This document shows positions 15,644-24,282 of a stretch of 64,000 bases of DNA, in pieces. The stretch covers positions 7,762,319 to 7,826,318 of the forward strand of contig NZ_CP162553.1 in assembly GCF_040939785.1 (NCBI RefSeq), given 5' to 3'. The notes under the pieces were generated by a model. The model was not told the origin of the DNA, did no database searches, and saw only the letters and a program-made list of their open reading frames with translations. This stretch comes from Bradyrhizobium lupini. GTDB lineage: Bacteria; Pseudomonadota; Alphaproteobacteria; Rhizobiales; Xanthobacteraceae. Each line of letters opens with the position of its first letter. The first letter of the stretch is position 1. The position numbers were made by a program, and so were the translations under genes.

Positions 15644-16330
15644 ATGAGTGAAAGCGCGGTAAAGTGGCCGTCCGGACGCGGGCGTTTCGTCACCTTTGAA
15701 GGCGGCGAGGGGACAGGCAAGTCGACCCAGATCAAGAAGCTCGCCGACCGTCTCAAGGCTGCCAGGATGCGTATCCTCGTCACGCGCGAGCCGGGCGGCT
15801 CGCCGGGCGCCGAGATCATGCGCCATCTGGTGCTGTCAGGCATGGGCAAGCTGCTCGGACCCGAAGCCGAGACGCTGCTGTTCGCGGCCGCCCGCGACGA
15901 TCATGTCCACACCGTGATCCAGCCAGCGCTCAACCAGGGCACGTGGGTGCTGTGCGACCGCTTCGCCGACTCGACGCGGGCCTATCAGGGCAGCCTCGGC
16001 CGCGTGCCGGCCGCGCTGATCAACGCGATGGAGCGGGTCACGATCGGCGATCTCAAGCCGGACCTCACCATCATCCTCGACCTGCCGGTCGAGATCGGCC
16101 TGCAGCGCGCGGCCGCGCGCCGCGGCAGCGGCACGCCGGACAGGTTCGAGGCCGAGAAGCTTGGTTTCCATCAGGGCCTGCGCGAAGCCTATCGCAAGAT
16201 CGCGGCGGACGATCCCGCGCGCTGCGTGCTGATCGACGCCAATTCCGATCCCGACACGGTTGCCGGACGCATCTGGATCGCGATGCGTGATCGCCTGCTC
16301 CCGACGCCGGCAACGGTGGTGTCCATATGA
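15644..16330 (+). CDS. tmk: Thymidylate kinase
   Basis: The 228-residue enzyme phosphorylates dTMP to dTDP with ATP. The P-loop FEGGEGTGKST spans residues 19-29, the DRF motif (LCDRFADSTRAYQG) follows at about 105, and the dTMP-binding and lid regions are complete (LDLPVEIGLQRAAARRG). It starts two bases after the dac stop, and its stop overlaps the holB start (ATGA), so the three genes are almost certainly co-transcribed and coupled. Length is normal for the family. Confidence 0.95.
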   Translation: MSESAVKWPSGRGRFVTFEGGEGTGKSTQIKKLADRLKAARMRILVTREPGGSPGAEIMRHLVLSGMGKLLGPEAETLLFAAARDDHVHTVIQPALNQGTWVLCDRFADSTRAYQGSLGRVPAALINAMERVTIGDLKPDLTIILDLPVEIGLQRAAARRGSGTPDRFEAEKLGFHQGLREAYRKIAADDPARCVLIDANSDPDTVAGRIWIAMRDRLLPTPATVVSI

Positions 16331-17373
16331 GCCCGCGTCAGACCGAGCGCGAAACTGCCATGTCTCATCCGCGCGAGACGAGCGTTCTGTTCGGCCATCG
16401 CGAGGCCGAGACCGCGCTGCTCGCCGCCTATCGCAGCGGGCGTATCCCGCACGCCTGGTTGATTGGCGGACCGCAAGGCATCGGCAAGGCGACGCTGGCA
16501 TATCGGATGGCGCGCTTCGTGCTCGCTCACGGCCAGCCGCTGGCGCTTTCGGTGCAGCGCGCCGAAGATCTCGCCATCAATCCTGATCACGCCGTGGCGC
16601 GGCAGGTTGCGGCGAGCTCGCATGGGGGTCTGCTGACGCTGGAGCGCACCGCCAACGATCGCGGCGTGATGCGCACGGTGATCACCGTGGACGAGACGCG
16701 CGAGACGATCGGATTCTTCGGCTCGACCGCGGCGGCCGAAGGCTGGCGCGTCTGCATCGTCGATACCGTCGACGAGCTCAATCCAAATGCCGCCAACGCG
16801 CTGCTGAAAATTCTCGAGGAGCCGCCGCAGCAATCGCTGTTCCTGCTGGTGAGCCACGCGCCGGCGCGCGTGCTCGCCACAATTCAGTCGCGCTGCCGCA
16901 AGCTGCGCCTGCGCGCGCTCGCAACCGACGACGTGATTGGAGCAGCCGCAACCGCTGCCGATCTCGACCCGAACGATCCGGCATTGCGCGAGGCGGCGGA
17001 GGCGTCCGAGGGCAGCGTCGCGCGGGCGCTGACGCTGCTCGGCGGCGACGCCCTGAAGCTCCAGCAACGCACGGCCGCATTGTTGGCGCGACTGCCGCAG
17101 GTCGATCCGCGCGAATTGCACACGCTCGGCGAATCGCTCGGCACAAGCGACCGCGTTGCGCTTGCCGCCTTCATTGACGGCATCGATCGCTGGATCGCGG
17201 AACGCCTGCACGCCGACGAGGCCAATGCCAACCAAAATCTGCCGCGCCTTGCGCGTCTAGCTGAGGTATGGGAAAAGATCGTCCGCGCCGCGCGCGACAC
17301 CGAAACCTACAATCTGGAGCGAAAGCCCTTGGTTTTCTCGGTGTTCGGCTGGCTGGCGGACGCAACGCGCTAG
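16327..17373 (+). CDS. holB: DNA polymerase III delta' subunit
   Basis: The 348-residue AAA+ clamp-loader subunit has the Walker A GGPQGIGKAT at residues 47-56, a DEL-type Walker B (IVDTVDELNPNAANALLKIL) and the sensor-1 region. The LKILEEPPQQSLFLLVSHAP segment is the typical HolB signature. The zinc-binding Cys cluster of gamma/tau is absent, as in other HolB. It opens the clamp loader and helps load the beta clamp at the replication fork. Its ATG overlaps the tmk stop. The neighbours tmk and metG match the usual alphaproteobacterial order. Confidence 0.93.
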   Translation: MSPRQTERETAMSHPRETSVLFGHREAETALLAAYRSGRIPHAWLIGGPQGIGKATLAYRMARFVLAHGQPLALSVQRAEDLAINPDHAVARQVAASSHGGLLTLERTANDRGVMRTVITVDETRETIGFFGSTAAAEGWRVCIVDTVDELNPNAANALLKILEEPPQQSLFLLVSHAPARVLATIQSRCRKLRLRALATDDVIGAAATAADLDPNDPALREAAEASEGSVARALTLLGGDALKLQQRTAALLARLPQVDPRELHTLGESLGTSDRVALAAFIDGIDRWIAERLHADEANANQNLPRLARLAEVWEKIVRAARDTETYNLERKPLVFSVFGWLADATR

Positions 17374-17421
17374 AGCATGATCCGGAAAAGTGTCCAGCGG
17401 TTTTCCGGTTGGATCATGCTC
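17373..17421. repeat. Bradyrhizobium palindromic repeat (GAGCATGATCC type)
   Basis: GAGCATGATCC (17373-17383) pairs with GGATCATGCTC (17411-17421), and GGAAAA inside pairs with TTTTCC. The unit GAGCATGATCCGGAAAAG is a widely repeated palindrome in Bradyrhizobium and relatives. Here it fills the holB-metG gap and may act as a transcript end or mRNA hairpin inside the operon. Confidence 0.75.
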
Positions 17422-17482
17422 AAGACAATAAACTAACGCAGATTCGTTTCCCAATTTCGAGAAGCCGGTAAAGGAATTCGTC

Positions 17483-19504
17483 GTGGCAACGCGAGCTAAG
17501 AAAACCGCTAAGGGCAAGAGCAGCAAGAAGAAGGCTGCCACGAAGGCCGTCAAGAAAGCCGCGAAGAAGGCTGTGAAGGCGCGCGCGCGCAAAGCTGCCA
17601 AGAACGTCAAGAAAGCCACGAAGACCAAAGAGGCGGCCGCCAAAAAAACCGGGAAGAAGAGCGCCGCGAAGACGGCAAAGAAGGCAGCGAAGAAGCAGGT
17701 CGTCGCCAAGAAGACGGTGAAGACAGGAACCAAAAAGCCAGCCAAGGCTTCGGCGAAGAACAAGGCCTCGGCGAAAAACAAGGCCCCGGCGAAGAAGATA
17801 GCCAAGACGGCGAGGGTGGCTGCGCCCGCAGTGACCGCCGCACCAGCTCCTGTCGCGACGCCGCCGAAGACTGCGAAGCCCGATGTATCGAAACCCAAGG
17901 CCCCGCGCGCGCCGAAGTCCATCGCAGCGCCGCACGCCAACACGCCCGTGGCCGTCCCCGCGCGCGACAACGTCTTCTACATCACGACTGCGATCGCCTA
18001 TCCCAATGGCAGCCCGCATATCGGCCACGCCTATGAGGCGATCGCGACCGATACGTTGGCGCGCTTCGCGCGACTCGACGGCAAGGATGTGTTCTTCCTG
18101 ACCGGCACCGACGAGCACGGCCAGAAGATGGTTCAGACCGCGGCCGGCGAAAAAATGTCCGTCTCGGAGCTCGCCGCCCGCAATGCCGGCCGTTTCAAGC
18201 AAATGGACGAGCGCCTGAACGTGTCGTTCGACCGCTTCATCCGCACCACCGAGGAGCAGCATCACCGCTCTAGCCAGGAGATCTGGCGGCGCATGGAAGC
18301 GAACGGGGATATCTATGCCGACATCTATGCCGGCTGGTATTCCGTGCGCGACGAAGCCTATTACGCGGAGGACGAGACGCGCCTGAACGAGGACGGCGTG
18401 AGGCTCGGGCCGCAGGGCACGCCGGTCGAATGGGTCGAGGAGAAGAGCTACTTTTTCCGCCTGTCGGCCTATCAGGACAAGCTGCTCAAGCTGTACGAGA
18501 CGCAGCCCAATTTCATTGGGCCCGACTCCCGCAAGAACGAGGTGGTGAGCTTCGTCAAGGGTGGCCTGCGCGACCTCTCGATCTCGCGCACGACGTTCGA
18601 CTGGGGTGTCAAGGTGCCCGGCGACGAAGATCACGTGATGTATGTCTGGGTCGACGCGCTCACCAACTACATCACCGGCGTCGGCTTCCCCGACGAGAGC
18701 GACAACAACTGGCGTTATTGGCCTGCCGACGTGCACATCATCGGCAAGGACATCATCCGCTTCCATGCGGTGTACTGGCCGGCTTTCCTGCTGTCGGCCG
18801 GGATCCCCCTCCCGAAGCGGGTCTATGCCCATGGCTTCCTGTTCAGCAGGGGCGAGAAGATGTCGAAGTCGGTCGGCAACGTGGTCGATCCCTTTAACCT
18901 CGCCGACCAGTACGGCGTCGACCAGATGCGCTATTTCTTTCTGCGCGAGGTGCCGTTCGGCCAGGACGGCAACTACAATCACGAGGCCATCGTCGCGCGC
19001 ATCAATGCCGATCTCGCCAACGATCTCGGCAACCTCGCGCAACGCTCGCTGTCGATGATCGCGAAGCAGCTCGGCGGCGTGCTCCCGGAGCCCGGCGAAT
19101 TCAGCGACAACGACAAGGCGATCCTGTCACAAGCAGACGGCATGCTCGCGGCGTCCCGCGAAGCGATGGCGACGCAGCAAATCCATCACTGGCTCAATGC
19201 CGTGTGGGCCGTGGTCGCGGAAGCCAACCGCTATTTCGCGGGCGAAGCGCCGTGGGCACTCGCCAAGACCGATCCTGTCAGGCAGAGGACGGTGCTCTAC
19301 GTCACCGCCGAAGTCGTGCGCCAGATCGCAATCCTGGCCCAGCCGGCGATGCCGACGGCCTCGGGATTGCTGCTGAACAGCCTCGGTATCCCCGAAGCGG
19401 AGCGCAACTTCGCCGCGCTTGGTGGCGCAACGCGCATCGCGCCCGGTACGACGCTGCCCGCGCCGACGCCGGCCTTCCCCCGCTATATCGAGCCGGCAGC
19501 CTAA
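17483..19504 (+). CDS. metG: Methionyl-tRNA synthetase with histone-H1-like N-terminal extension
   Basis: The protein has 673 residues. Residues 162-673 are a complete class Ia MetRS: HIGH at 179-182 ([20 protein letters not shown]), KMSKS at 459-463, and an anticodon-binding helical domain at the end. Residues 1-160 are a Lys/Ala-rich extension ([17 protein letters not shown] at the start, [19 protein letters not shown] near 95), like the tails of histone H1-like bacterial proteins, followed by a Pro/Ala linker. The single reading frame is continuous from the GTG at 17483, and codon use looks uniform. The only later start before the catalytic core is a GTG at about 17948 without a binding site. 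The tail may bind nucleic acid, but that is inference. Confidence 0.93.
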   Translation: MATRAKKTAKGKSSKKKAATKAVKKAAKKAVKARARKAAKNVKKATKTKEAAAKKTGKKSAAKTAKKAAKKQVVAKKTVKTGTKKPAKASAKNKASAKNKAPAKKIAKTARVAAPAVTAAPAPVATPPKTAKPDVSKPKAPRAPKSIAAPHANTPVAVPARDNVFYITTAIAYPNGSPHIGHAYEAIATDTLARFARLDGKDVFFLTGTDEHGQKMVQTAAGEKMSVSELAARNAGRFKQMDERLNVSFDRFIRTTEEQHHRSSQEIWRRMEANGDIYADIYAGWYSVRDEAYYAEDETRLNEDGVRLGPQGTPVEWVEEKSYFFRLSAYQDKLLKLYETQPNFIGPDSRKNEVVSFVKGGLRDLSISRTTFDWGVKVPGDEDHVMYVWVDALTNYITGVGFPDESDNNWRYWPADVHIIGKDIIRFHAVYWPAFLLSAGIPLPKRVYAHGFLFSRGEKMSKSVGNVVDPFNLADQYGVDQMRYFFLREVPFGQDGNYNHEAIVARINADLANDLGNLAQRSLSMIAKQLGGVLPEPGEFSDNDKAILSQADGMLAASREAMATQQIHHWLNAVWAVVAEANRYFAGEAPWALAKTDPVRQRTVLYVTAEVVRQIAILAQPAMPTASGLLLNSLGIPEAERNFAALGGATRIAPGTTLPAPTPAFPRYIEPAA

Positions 19505-19517
19505 AGGCGTTCGCACC

Positions 19518-20294
19518 ATGCTGGTCGACAGCCACTGCCATTTGGATTTTCCGGATTTTGCGGAGGATCTCGACGGGATCGTGTCGCGGGCGCGAGCGGC
19601 CGGCATCGGCCGCATGGTCACGATCTCGACGCGGGTGAGGAAACTGAACCAGCTTTTGGCCATCTCCGAGCGCTATGACGACGTCTATTGCTCGGTCGGC
19701 ACCCATCCGCATAACGCTGATGAAGAAGACGGCATCGCGCCGGACGAGCTGATCGCTTTGACGCAGCATCCCAAGGTCGTCGCGCTCGGCGAAGCCGGGC
19801 TCGACTATTTCTACGACAACGGCTCGCCGGAGGCGCAGGCGAGGGGCTTTCGTGCCCACATCGCCGCCGCCCGCGCCACCGGCCTGCCGCTGGTGATCCA
19901 CACCCGCGAGGCTGACCAGGATTGCGGCCGTATCCTTGAAGAGGAGACGGCAAAGGGATCGTTTCGCGCGGTGTTGCATTGTTACACCGGCGGGCGCGAG
20001 TTGGCGCTGAAGGCGGTCTCGCTCGGGCTCTATATCGGCTTCACGGGCATCCTGACCTTCAAGAAGTCCGAGGCCTTGCGCGCGCTTGCGGCCGAACTGC
20101 CGTCCGACCGTATTCTGGTTGAAACAGACTCGCCCTACCTTGCGCCGGGCAAGTACCGGGGCAAGCGCAACGAACCGGCCTATGTGGTCGAGGTCGCAAA
20201 AGTGCTCGCCGAAACACGCGGCGTGTCGTTTGACGAGATCTCGCGCCAGACAAGCGAAAACTTCTTTCGCCTGTTCTCCAGGGTGAAACCTTAG
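19518..20294 (+). CDS. tatD: TatD-family DNase / metal-dependent hydrolase
   Basis: This 258-residue TIM-barrel hydrolase has the metal ligands in the expected places: H6 and H8 in DSHCHLD, the Glu in GEAGLDYFY, His in VIHTREAD, His in HCYTGG and Asp in ETDSPYLAP. TatD-type proteins are 3'-5' DNA exonucleases or deoxyribonucleases acting in DNA repair; the metG-linked copy is usually called YcfH/TatD. It starts 13 bases after metG and precedes the MBL hydrolase by 13 bases, the common alphaproteobacterial arrangement. Confidence 0.92.
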   Translation: MLVDSHCHLDFPDFAEDLDGIVSRARAAGIGRMVTISTRVRKLNQLLAISERYDDVYCSVGTHPHNADEEDGIAPDELIALTQHPKVVALGEAGLDYFYDNGSPEAQARGFRAHIAAARATGLPLVIHTREADQDCGRILEEETAKGSFRAVLHCYTGGRELALKAVSLGLYIGFTGILTFKKSEALRALAAELPSDRILVETDSPYLAPGKYRGKRNEPAYVVEVAKVLAETRGVSFDEISRQTSENFFRLFSRVKP

Positions 20295-20307
20295 AACTGG
20301 GAGCCGC

Positions 20308-21105
20308 ATGACGCTGACGCTGACGATCCTGGGCTGCGGCTCCTCCGCCGGCGTGCCGCGTCCGGCACTCGGCTGGGGTGCCTGCGATCCCAACAATCCC
20401 AAGAACCGCCGTCGCCGCTGTTCGCTGCTGGTCGAGCAGACATCGGGCGAGGGCACCACGCGTATCGTGATCGACACCTCGCCGGACCTGCGCGAGCAAT
20501 TGCTCTCGACCAATGTCGACCACATCGATGCCGTGTTCCTGACCCACGAGCACGCCGATCAGACCCACGGCATGGACGACCTGCGTTCGGTCGTGATGCA
20601 CATGCGCCGGCGGATTCCGACCTATCTCAATCAGACGACTGCGAACGACATCATGTCGCGGTTCTCCTATTGCTTCGTCTCACCGGCGGGCAGCGACTAT
20701 CCGCCGATCCTGACGGCGCAGTCGATCGAGGCCGGTGACAGCCAGACCATTCAGGGGAAGGGCGGCCAGGTGACGATGACGGCCTTCCTGGTGCAGCACG
20801 GCAACATTCCCGCGCTGGGCTATCGCATCGGCGATGCCGCCTACACGCCCGATCTCAACGACATCCCACGCGAGAGCTGGGGCGCCCTGGAAAATCTGGA
20901 TCTCTGGATCGTCGATGGCCTGCGCTACACCAGCCATGTCAGCCATTTCAGCATCAACGACGCGTTGTCCTGGATCGAGCGCTTCAGGCCGAAGCGCGCC
21001 GTCATCACCAACATGACGGCCGACGTCGATTATGAGGTGATCCGGCAGTCGCTGCCGGCGGGAGTGGTGCCCGCGTATGACGGGCTGCGGCTGGAGACCC
21101 GCTGA
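20308..21105 (+). CDS. MBL-fold metallo-hydrolase, PhnP-like
   Basis: The 265-residue protein starts LTILGCGSSAGVPRP, the mark of the PhnP/RNase Z-like phosphodiesterase group, and has the metal motif THEHADQTH at residues 79-87. The usual HxHxDH is HxHxDQ here: the sixth position is Gln, with a His two residues on. Further ligands are His in VQHGNIPALGYR, Asp in AAYTPDLND and His in TSHVSHFS. PhnP hydrolyses cyclic ribose phosphates; the substrate of this copy is not known. It ends the dac-tmk-holB-metG-tatD cluster. Confidence 0.85.
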   Translation: MTLTLTILGCGSSAGVPRPALGWGACDPNNPKNRRRRCSLLVEQTSGEGTTRIVIDTSPDLREQLLSTNVDHIDAVFLTHEHADQTHGMDDLRSVVMHMRRRIPTYLNQTTANDIMSRFSYCFVSPAGSDYPPILTAQSIEAGDSQTIQGKGGQVTMTAFLVQHGNIPALGYRIGDAAYTPDLNDIPRESWGALENLDLWIVDGLRYTSHVSHFSINDALSWIERFRPKRAVITNMTADVDYEVIRQSLPAGVVPAYDGLRLETR

Positions 21106-21264
21106 ACCTGCGGGGGAAATTCCGGCGAGAGCCGGCATACTCCTTGCTTGCGCTAGCCCCATCATGTTGATCTAACGTCTGAAAGACAGGCGCTGGGCAG
21201 GGGCGATATTCATGCAGGACCGGCGCGCGACGTGCGATCGCCGGGACCTTCTGAATCGCTTCGT

Positions 21265-21863
21265 ATGAGGATGGGGATCGCGTTGGCAGGGGACGATGTC
21301 ACGAGCCGGGGGCCGGTGCGACGCGCGCTAGATCTCCTTTATCTCGGTGCGGGCTGCGCCGCCGGCGCCTTCATGGTTGCGATCTTTGCAATCATGATGA
21401 TCATGTCGATCGGGCGCCAGTTTGCGGTCAACATTCCCGCCGGCGATGATTTCGCCTCATGGTGCATGGCCGCGATGGCATTCCTCGGCCTCGCTCACAC
21501 CTTCAAGCGCGGAGAGATGATCCGGGTCGGCCTGTTGCTGGAGCGTCTGCATGGGCGCTCCAAACAGGTGGCGGAGGTCGTGGCCCTTGGTATTGCCGCC
21601 GCTTTCATCCTCTATTTCACCCGGCATGCCGTGCAGATGACCTACGATTCCTGGCGCTTCAACGACGTGGCGCAGGGCGTCGTCGCGCTTCCGCTCTGGA
21701 TTCCGCAGCTCGGGTTTTCCGGCGGACTCGTGATCCTCTCGATCGCGCTCATTGATGAAATGGTCAGTGTCATCAGCGGCAACCGGCCGAGCTACGAGAA
21801 GGGCTCGCCGGACGAGACCCGGACGAATTCATCGAGCGGATATCGCAGGGCGGCGGAGGTTGA
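21265..21863 (+). CDS. dctQ: TRAP transporter small permease DctQ, frameshifted near its end
   Basis: The protein has about 199 residues and four membrane spans (first about LLYLGAGCAAGAFMVAIFAI). GEMIRVGLLLERL and the IPQLGFSGGLVIL region are typical of DctQ. The frame ends properly (DEFIERISQGGGG, TGA at 21861) only if one C is added to the CCC run at 21818-21820. Without it the frame runs on into the next gene. That single-base loss is probably a sequence error, since the corrected stop lies two bases before the dctM ATG. The start is uncertain: ATG 21265 or 21271, or TTG at 21283. Confidence 0.8.
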
Positions 21864-21865
21864 CG

Positions 21866-23179
21866 ATGGCCAATCTCGGCATGATCGAACTATCGTTCAT
21901 TCTGCTCGGCGTCATGATCGTGCTGCTGGGAAGTGGCATCTGGATCGCGGTTTCGCTGGGGCTTGTCGGCTTCGTGGCGATGGCGCTGACCACGAGCCTG
22001 CCGCTCGGCTCCGTGCTTGCGACCACGACATGGAGCGCAAGCTCGTCATGGACGCTGGCTGCGCTGCCGTTGTTCATCTGGATGGGCGAGATCCTCTTCC
22101 GCACCAAATTATCCGAGGAAATGTTCCGGGGCCTGTCGCCCTGGGTGCAGTGGCTGCCGGGGCGTCTGACCCATGTCAACGTGATCGGCTGCGGCATCTT
22201 CGCGGCAGTGTCGGGTTCGTCGGCGGCGACCTGTGCGACCATCGGCAAGATCGCGCTGCCCGAACTGGACAAGCGTGGTTACGATAAGGGCTTGAGTCTA
22301 GGCTCGCTCGCGGGCTCCGGCACGCTCGGCCTGCTGATCCCGCCGTCGATCCCGATGGTGGTCTATGCGGTCACCGCGAATGTCTCCGTGCTTCAGGTGT
22401 TCCTCGGCGGCTTCCTGCCGGGCGTGCTCGTGATGGTGCTCTATTCGGGCTACATCATCATCTGGTCGCTGCTGAACCCGAAGAAGATTCCGCCGCGCGA
22501 TCCCCCGATGCCGTTCCGCCAGAAGCTGCGCGAGTCGGCCAGGCTTGCGCCCTGCCTGTTGCTGATCCTGGCAGTCTTCCTCTCCCTCGTGCTCGGCTTC
22601 GCGACGGCGACGGAATGCGCCGCCTGGGGCGTTTCGGGCGCGCTGCTGCTGGCGTGGTGGAGCCGCACGCTCACGCGCAAGAACTTCCTCGAGAGCATCA
22701 TGAGCGCGACGCGCCTGACCTGCATGATCATGCTGATCCTGGCAGGCGCTGCCTATACGACCGCAGCGATGGCCTATACGGGCATTCCGGCGGCGCTCGC
22801 CACCTGGGTCCAGGGCCAGCAGCTGACGCCGGGCATGCTCGCGCTGTATCTGAGCATCATGTACATAATCCTTGGATGCCTGATCGACGGCATCTCGATG
22901 ATCGTTCTGACCGCCGTGATCGTGCTGCCGATGGTCAAGCAGGCCGGTCTCGACCTGGTCTGGTTCGGCGTCTATCTCATCATCCACGTGGAGATGGCGC
23001 AGATCACGCCGCCGGTCGGTTTCAATCTGTTCGTGCTCCAGAACATGAGCGGGCGTGATACCTTGACCGTCGCGCGGGCGGCGTTCCCGTTCTTCGTCCT
23101 GTTGCTCGCCGCCGTGTTCATCATCACGGAATATCCGCAGATCGTGATGTTCCTGCCCAAGCTTGCTTTCCCAGACTGA
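21866..23179 (+). CDS. dctM: TRAP transporter large permease DctM
   Basis: The 437-residue inner-membrane protein has about 12 spans. It carries family marks such as ALPLFIWMGEILFRTKLSEE near residue 70, the GIFAAVSGSSAATCATIGKI stretch and LLIPPSIPMVVYAVTAN. It forms the transport pore of the TRAP system, which moves organic acids with Na+ after delivery by DctP. It starts two bases after the corrected dctQ stop and is followed by dctP, giving the order dctQ-dctM-dctP. Confidence 0.92.
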   Translation: MANLGMIELSFILLGVMIVLLGSGIWIAVSLGLVGFVAMALTTSLPLGSVLATTTWSASSSWTLAALPLFIWMGEILFRTKLSEEMFRGLSPWVQWLPGRLTHVNVIGCGIFAAVSGSSAATCATIGKIALPELDKRGYDKGLSLGSLAGSGTLGLLIPPSIPMVVYAVTANVSVLQVFLGGFLPGVLVMVLYSGYIIIWSLLNPKKIPPRDPPMPFRQKLRESARLAPCLLLILAVFLSLVLGFATATECAAWGVSGALLLAWWSRTLTRKNFLESIMSATRLTCMIMLILAGAAYTTAAMAYTGIPAALATWVQGQQLTPGMLALYLSIMYIILGCLIDGISMIVLTAVIVLPMVKQAGLDLVWFGVYLIIHVEMAQITPPVGFNLFVLQNMSGRDTLTVARAAFPFFVLLLAAVFIITEYPQIVMFLPKLAFPD

Positions 23180-23217
23180 GCGTACCGGTTTTGAAATTGA
23201 CTGTGAGGAGAAGCCCG

Positions 23218-24195
23218 ATGATGTCTCGTTTATTCCGCGCATCCTTGATCGCCAGCGCCGTGCTGGCTGCGACACCCGCTTTGGCTCAGACCAAATGGAA
23301 TCTGCCGGCGGCATATCCGGCCGACAATCCGCACTCCGAGAATCTCGTCGCGTTCGCCAAGGACGTCGAAGCCGGCACGTCCGGCAAGCTCCAGATCACG
23401 GTTCATCCGGGCGCCTCACTGTTCAAGGCGCCCGACATCAAGCGCGCGGTGATGACCGGGCAGGCGCAGATGGGCGAAGTCTTGCTGTCGATCCACGAGA
23501 ACGAGGATCCGGTATTCGGCGTCGACGTCGTGCCGTTTCTGGCGACCAGCTTCCCGGATGCCATGAAGCTGTACCAGGCGTCGAAGCCGCTGATTACGAA
23601 GAAGCTGGAGGCGCAGGGGCTCAAGCTGCTGTTCGTCGTGCCGTGGGCGCCGCAGGGCGTCTATGTCAGCAAGCCGCTTGCGACCATCGAAGACATGAAG
23701 GGCCTTAAATGGCGGGCCTACAACGTTGGGACCGCGCGCATCGGCGAACTGGTTGGCGCGCAGTCGGTCACCATTCAAGCCGCCGAGCTGCCGCAGGCAC
23801 TTGCGACCGGCGTCGTGAACTCCTTCATGTCGTCAGGCGGCACGGGCTACGATGCGAAGGCATGGGAGTCGCTGAAGTACTTCTATGACGTGCAAGCCTG
23901 GATCCCGAAGGACTACACCTTCGTCAACAAGGCTGCGTTCGAGGCGCTCGACAAGCCGACCCAGGAGGCCATCCTCAAGGCCGCCGCGACCGCGGAAACC
24001 CGCGGCTGGAAGGCCTGGCAGGACAAGAGCACCTGGTACATCGATCAGCTCAAGGCCAAGGGCATGACGGTCGAGCCGCCGAGCCCGGCCCTGAAGGCTG
24101 GCTTCCAGAAGATCGGCGAACAGCTCACCGCCGACTGGCTCAAGAAGGCGGGAGCCGACGGCCAGGCCCTGGTTGACGCCTACAAGAAGATGTGA
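23218..24195 (+). CDS. dctP: TRAP transporter substrate-binding protein DctP
   Basis: The 325-residue periplasmic protein has a Sec signal (MMSRLFRASLIASAVLAATPALAQ-TK). AGGAG lies seven bases before the ATG at 23218. It shows DctP-family landmarks: HPGASLFKAPDIKRAV, the LKWRAYN segment holding the conserved ligand Arg, and QALATGVVNSFMSSGGTGYD. It catches the substrate for the DctQM permease directly upstream. The substrate cannot be assigned; the neighbouring acyl-CoA ligase suggests a carboxylic acid. Confidence 0.92.
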   Translation: MMSRLFRASLIASAVLAATPALAQTKWNLPAAYPADNPHSENLVAFAKDVEAGTSGKLQITVHPGASLFKAPDIKRAVMTGQAQMGEVLLSIHENEDPVFGVDVVPFLATSFPDAMKLYQASKPLITKKLEAQGLKLLFVVPWAPQGVYVSKPLATIEDMKGLKWRAYNVGTARIGELVGAQSVTIQAAELPQALATGVVNSFMSSGGTGYDAKAWESLKYFYDVQAWIPKDYTFVNKAAFEALDKPTQEAILKAAATAETRGWKAWQDKSTWYIDQLKAKGMTVEPPSPALKAGFQKIGEQLTADWLKKAGADGQALVDAYKKM

Positions 24196-24282
24196 GGTCG
24201 AGGGGGCTCGGCGAATCCGACTAGTCGAAACTGCGCAACGACTTCGCGGCGACACCCAACCGCCGCGGAGGTCGAGACAAGC

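Noticed and set aside
17420..19042. 540-residue open frame on the minus strand over metG
   Set aside because: It is the mirror of the metG codon pattern in GC-rich DNA; it has no recognisable domain, and the plus strand has a complete MetRS.
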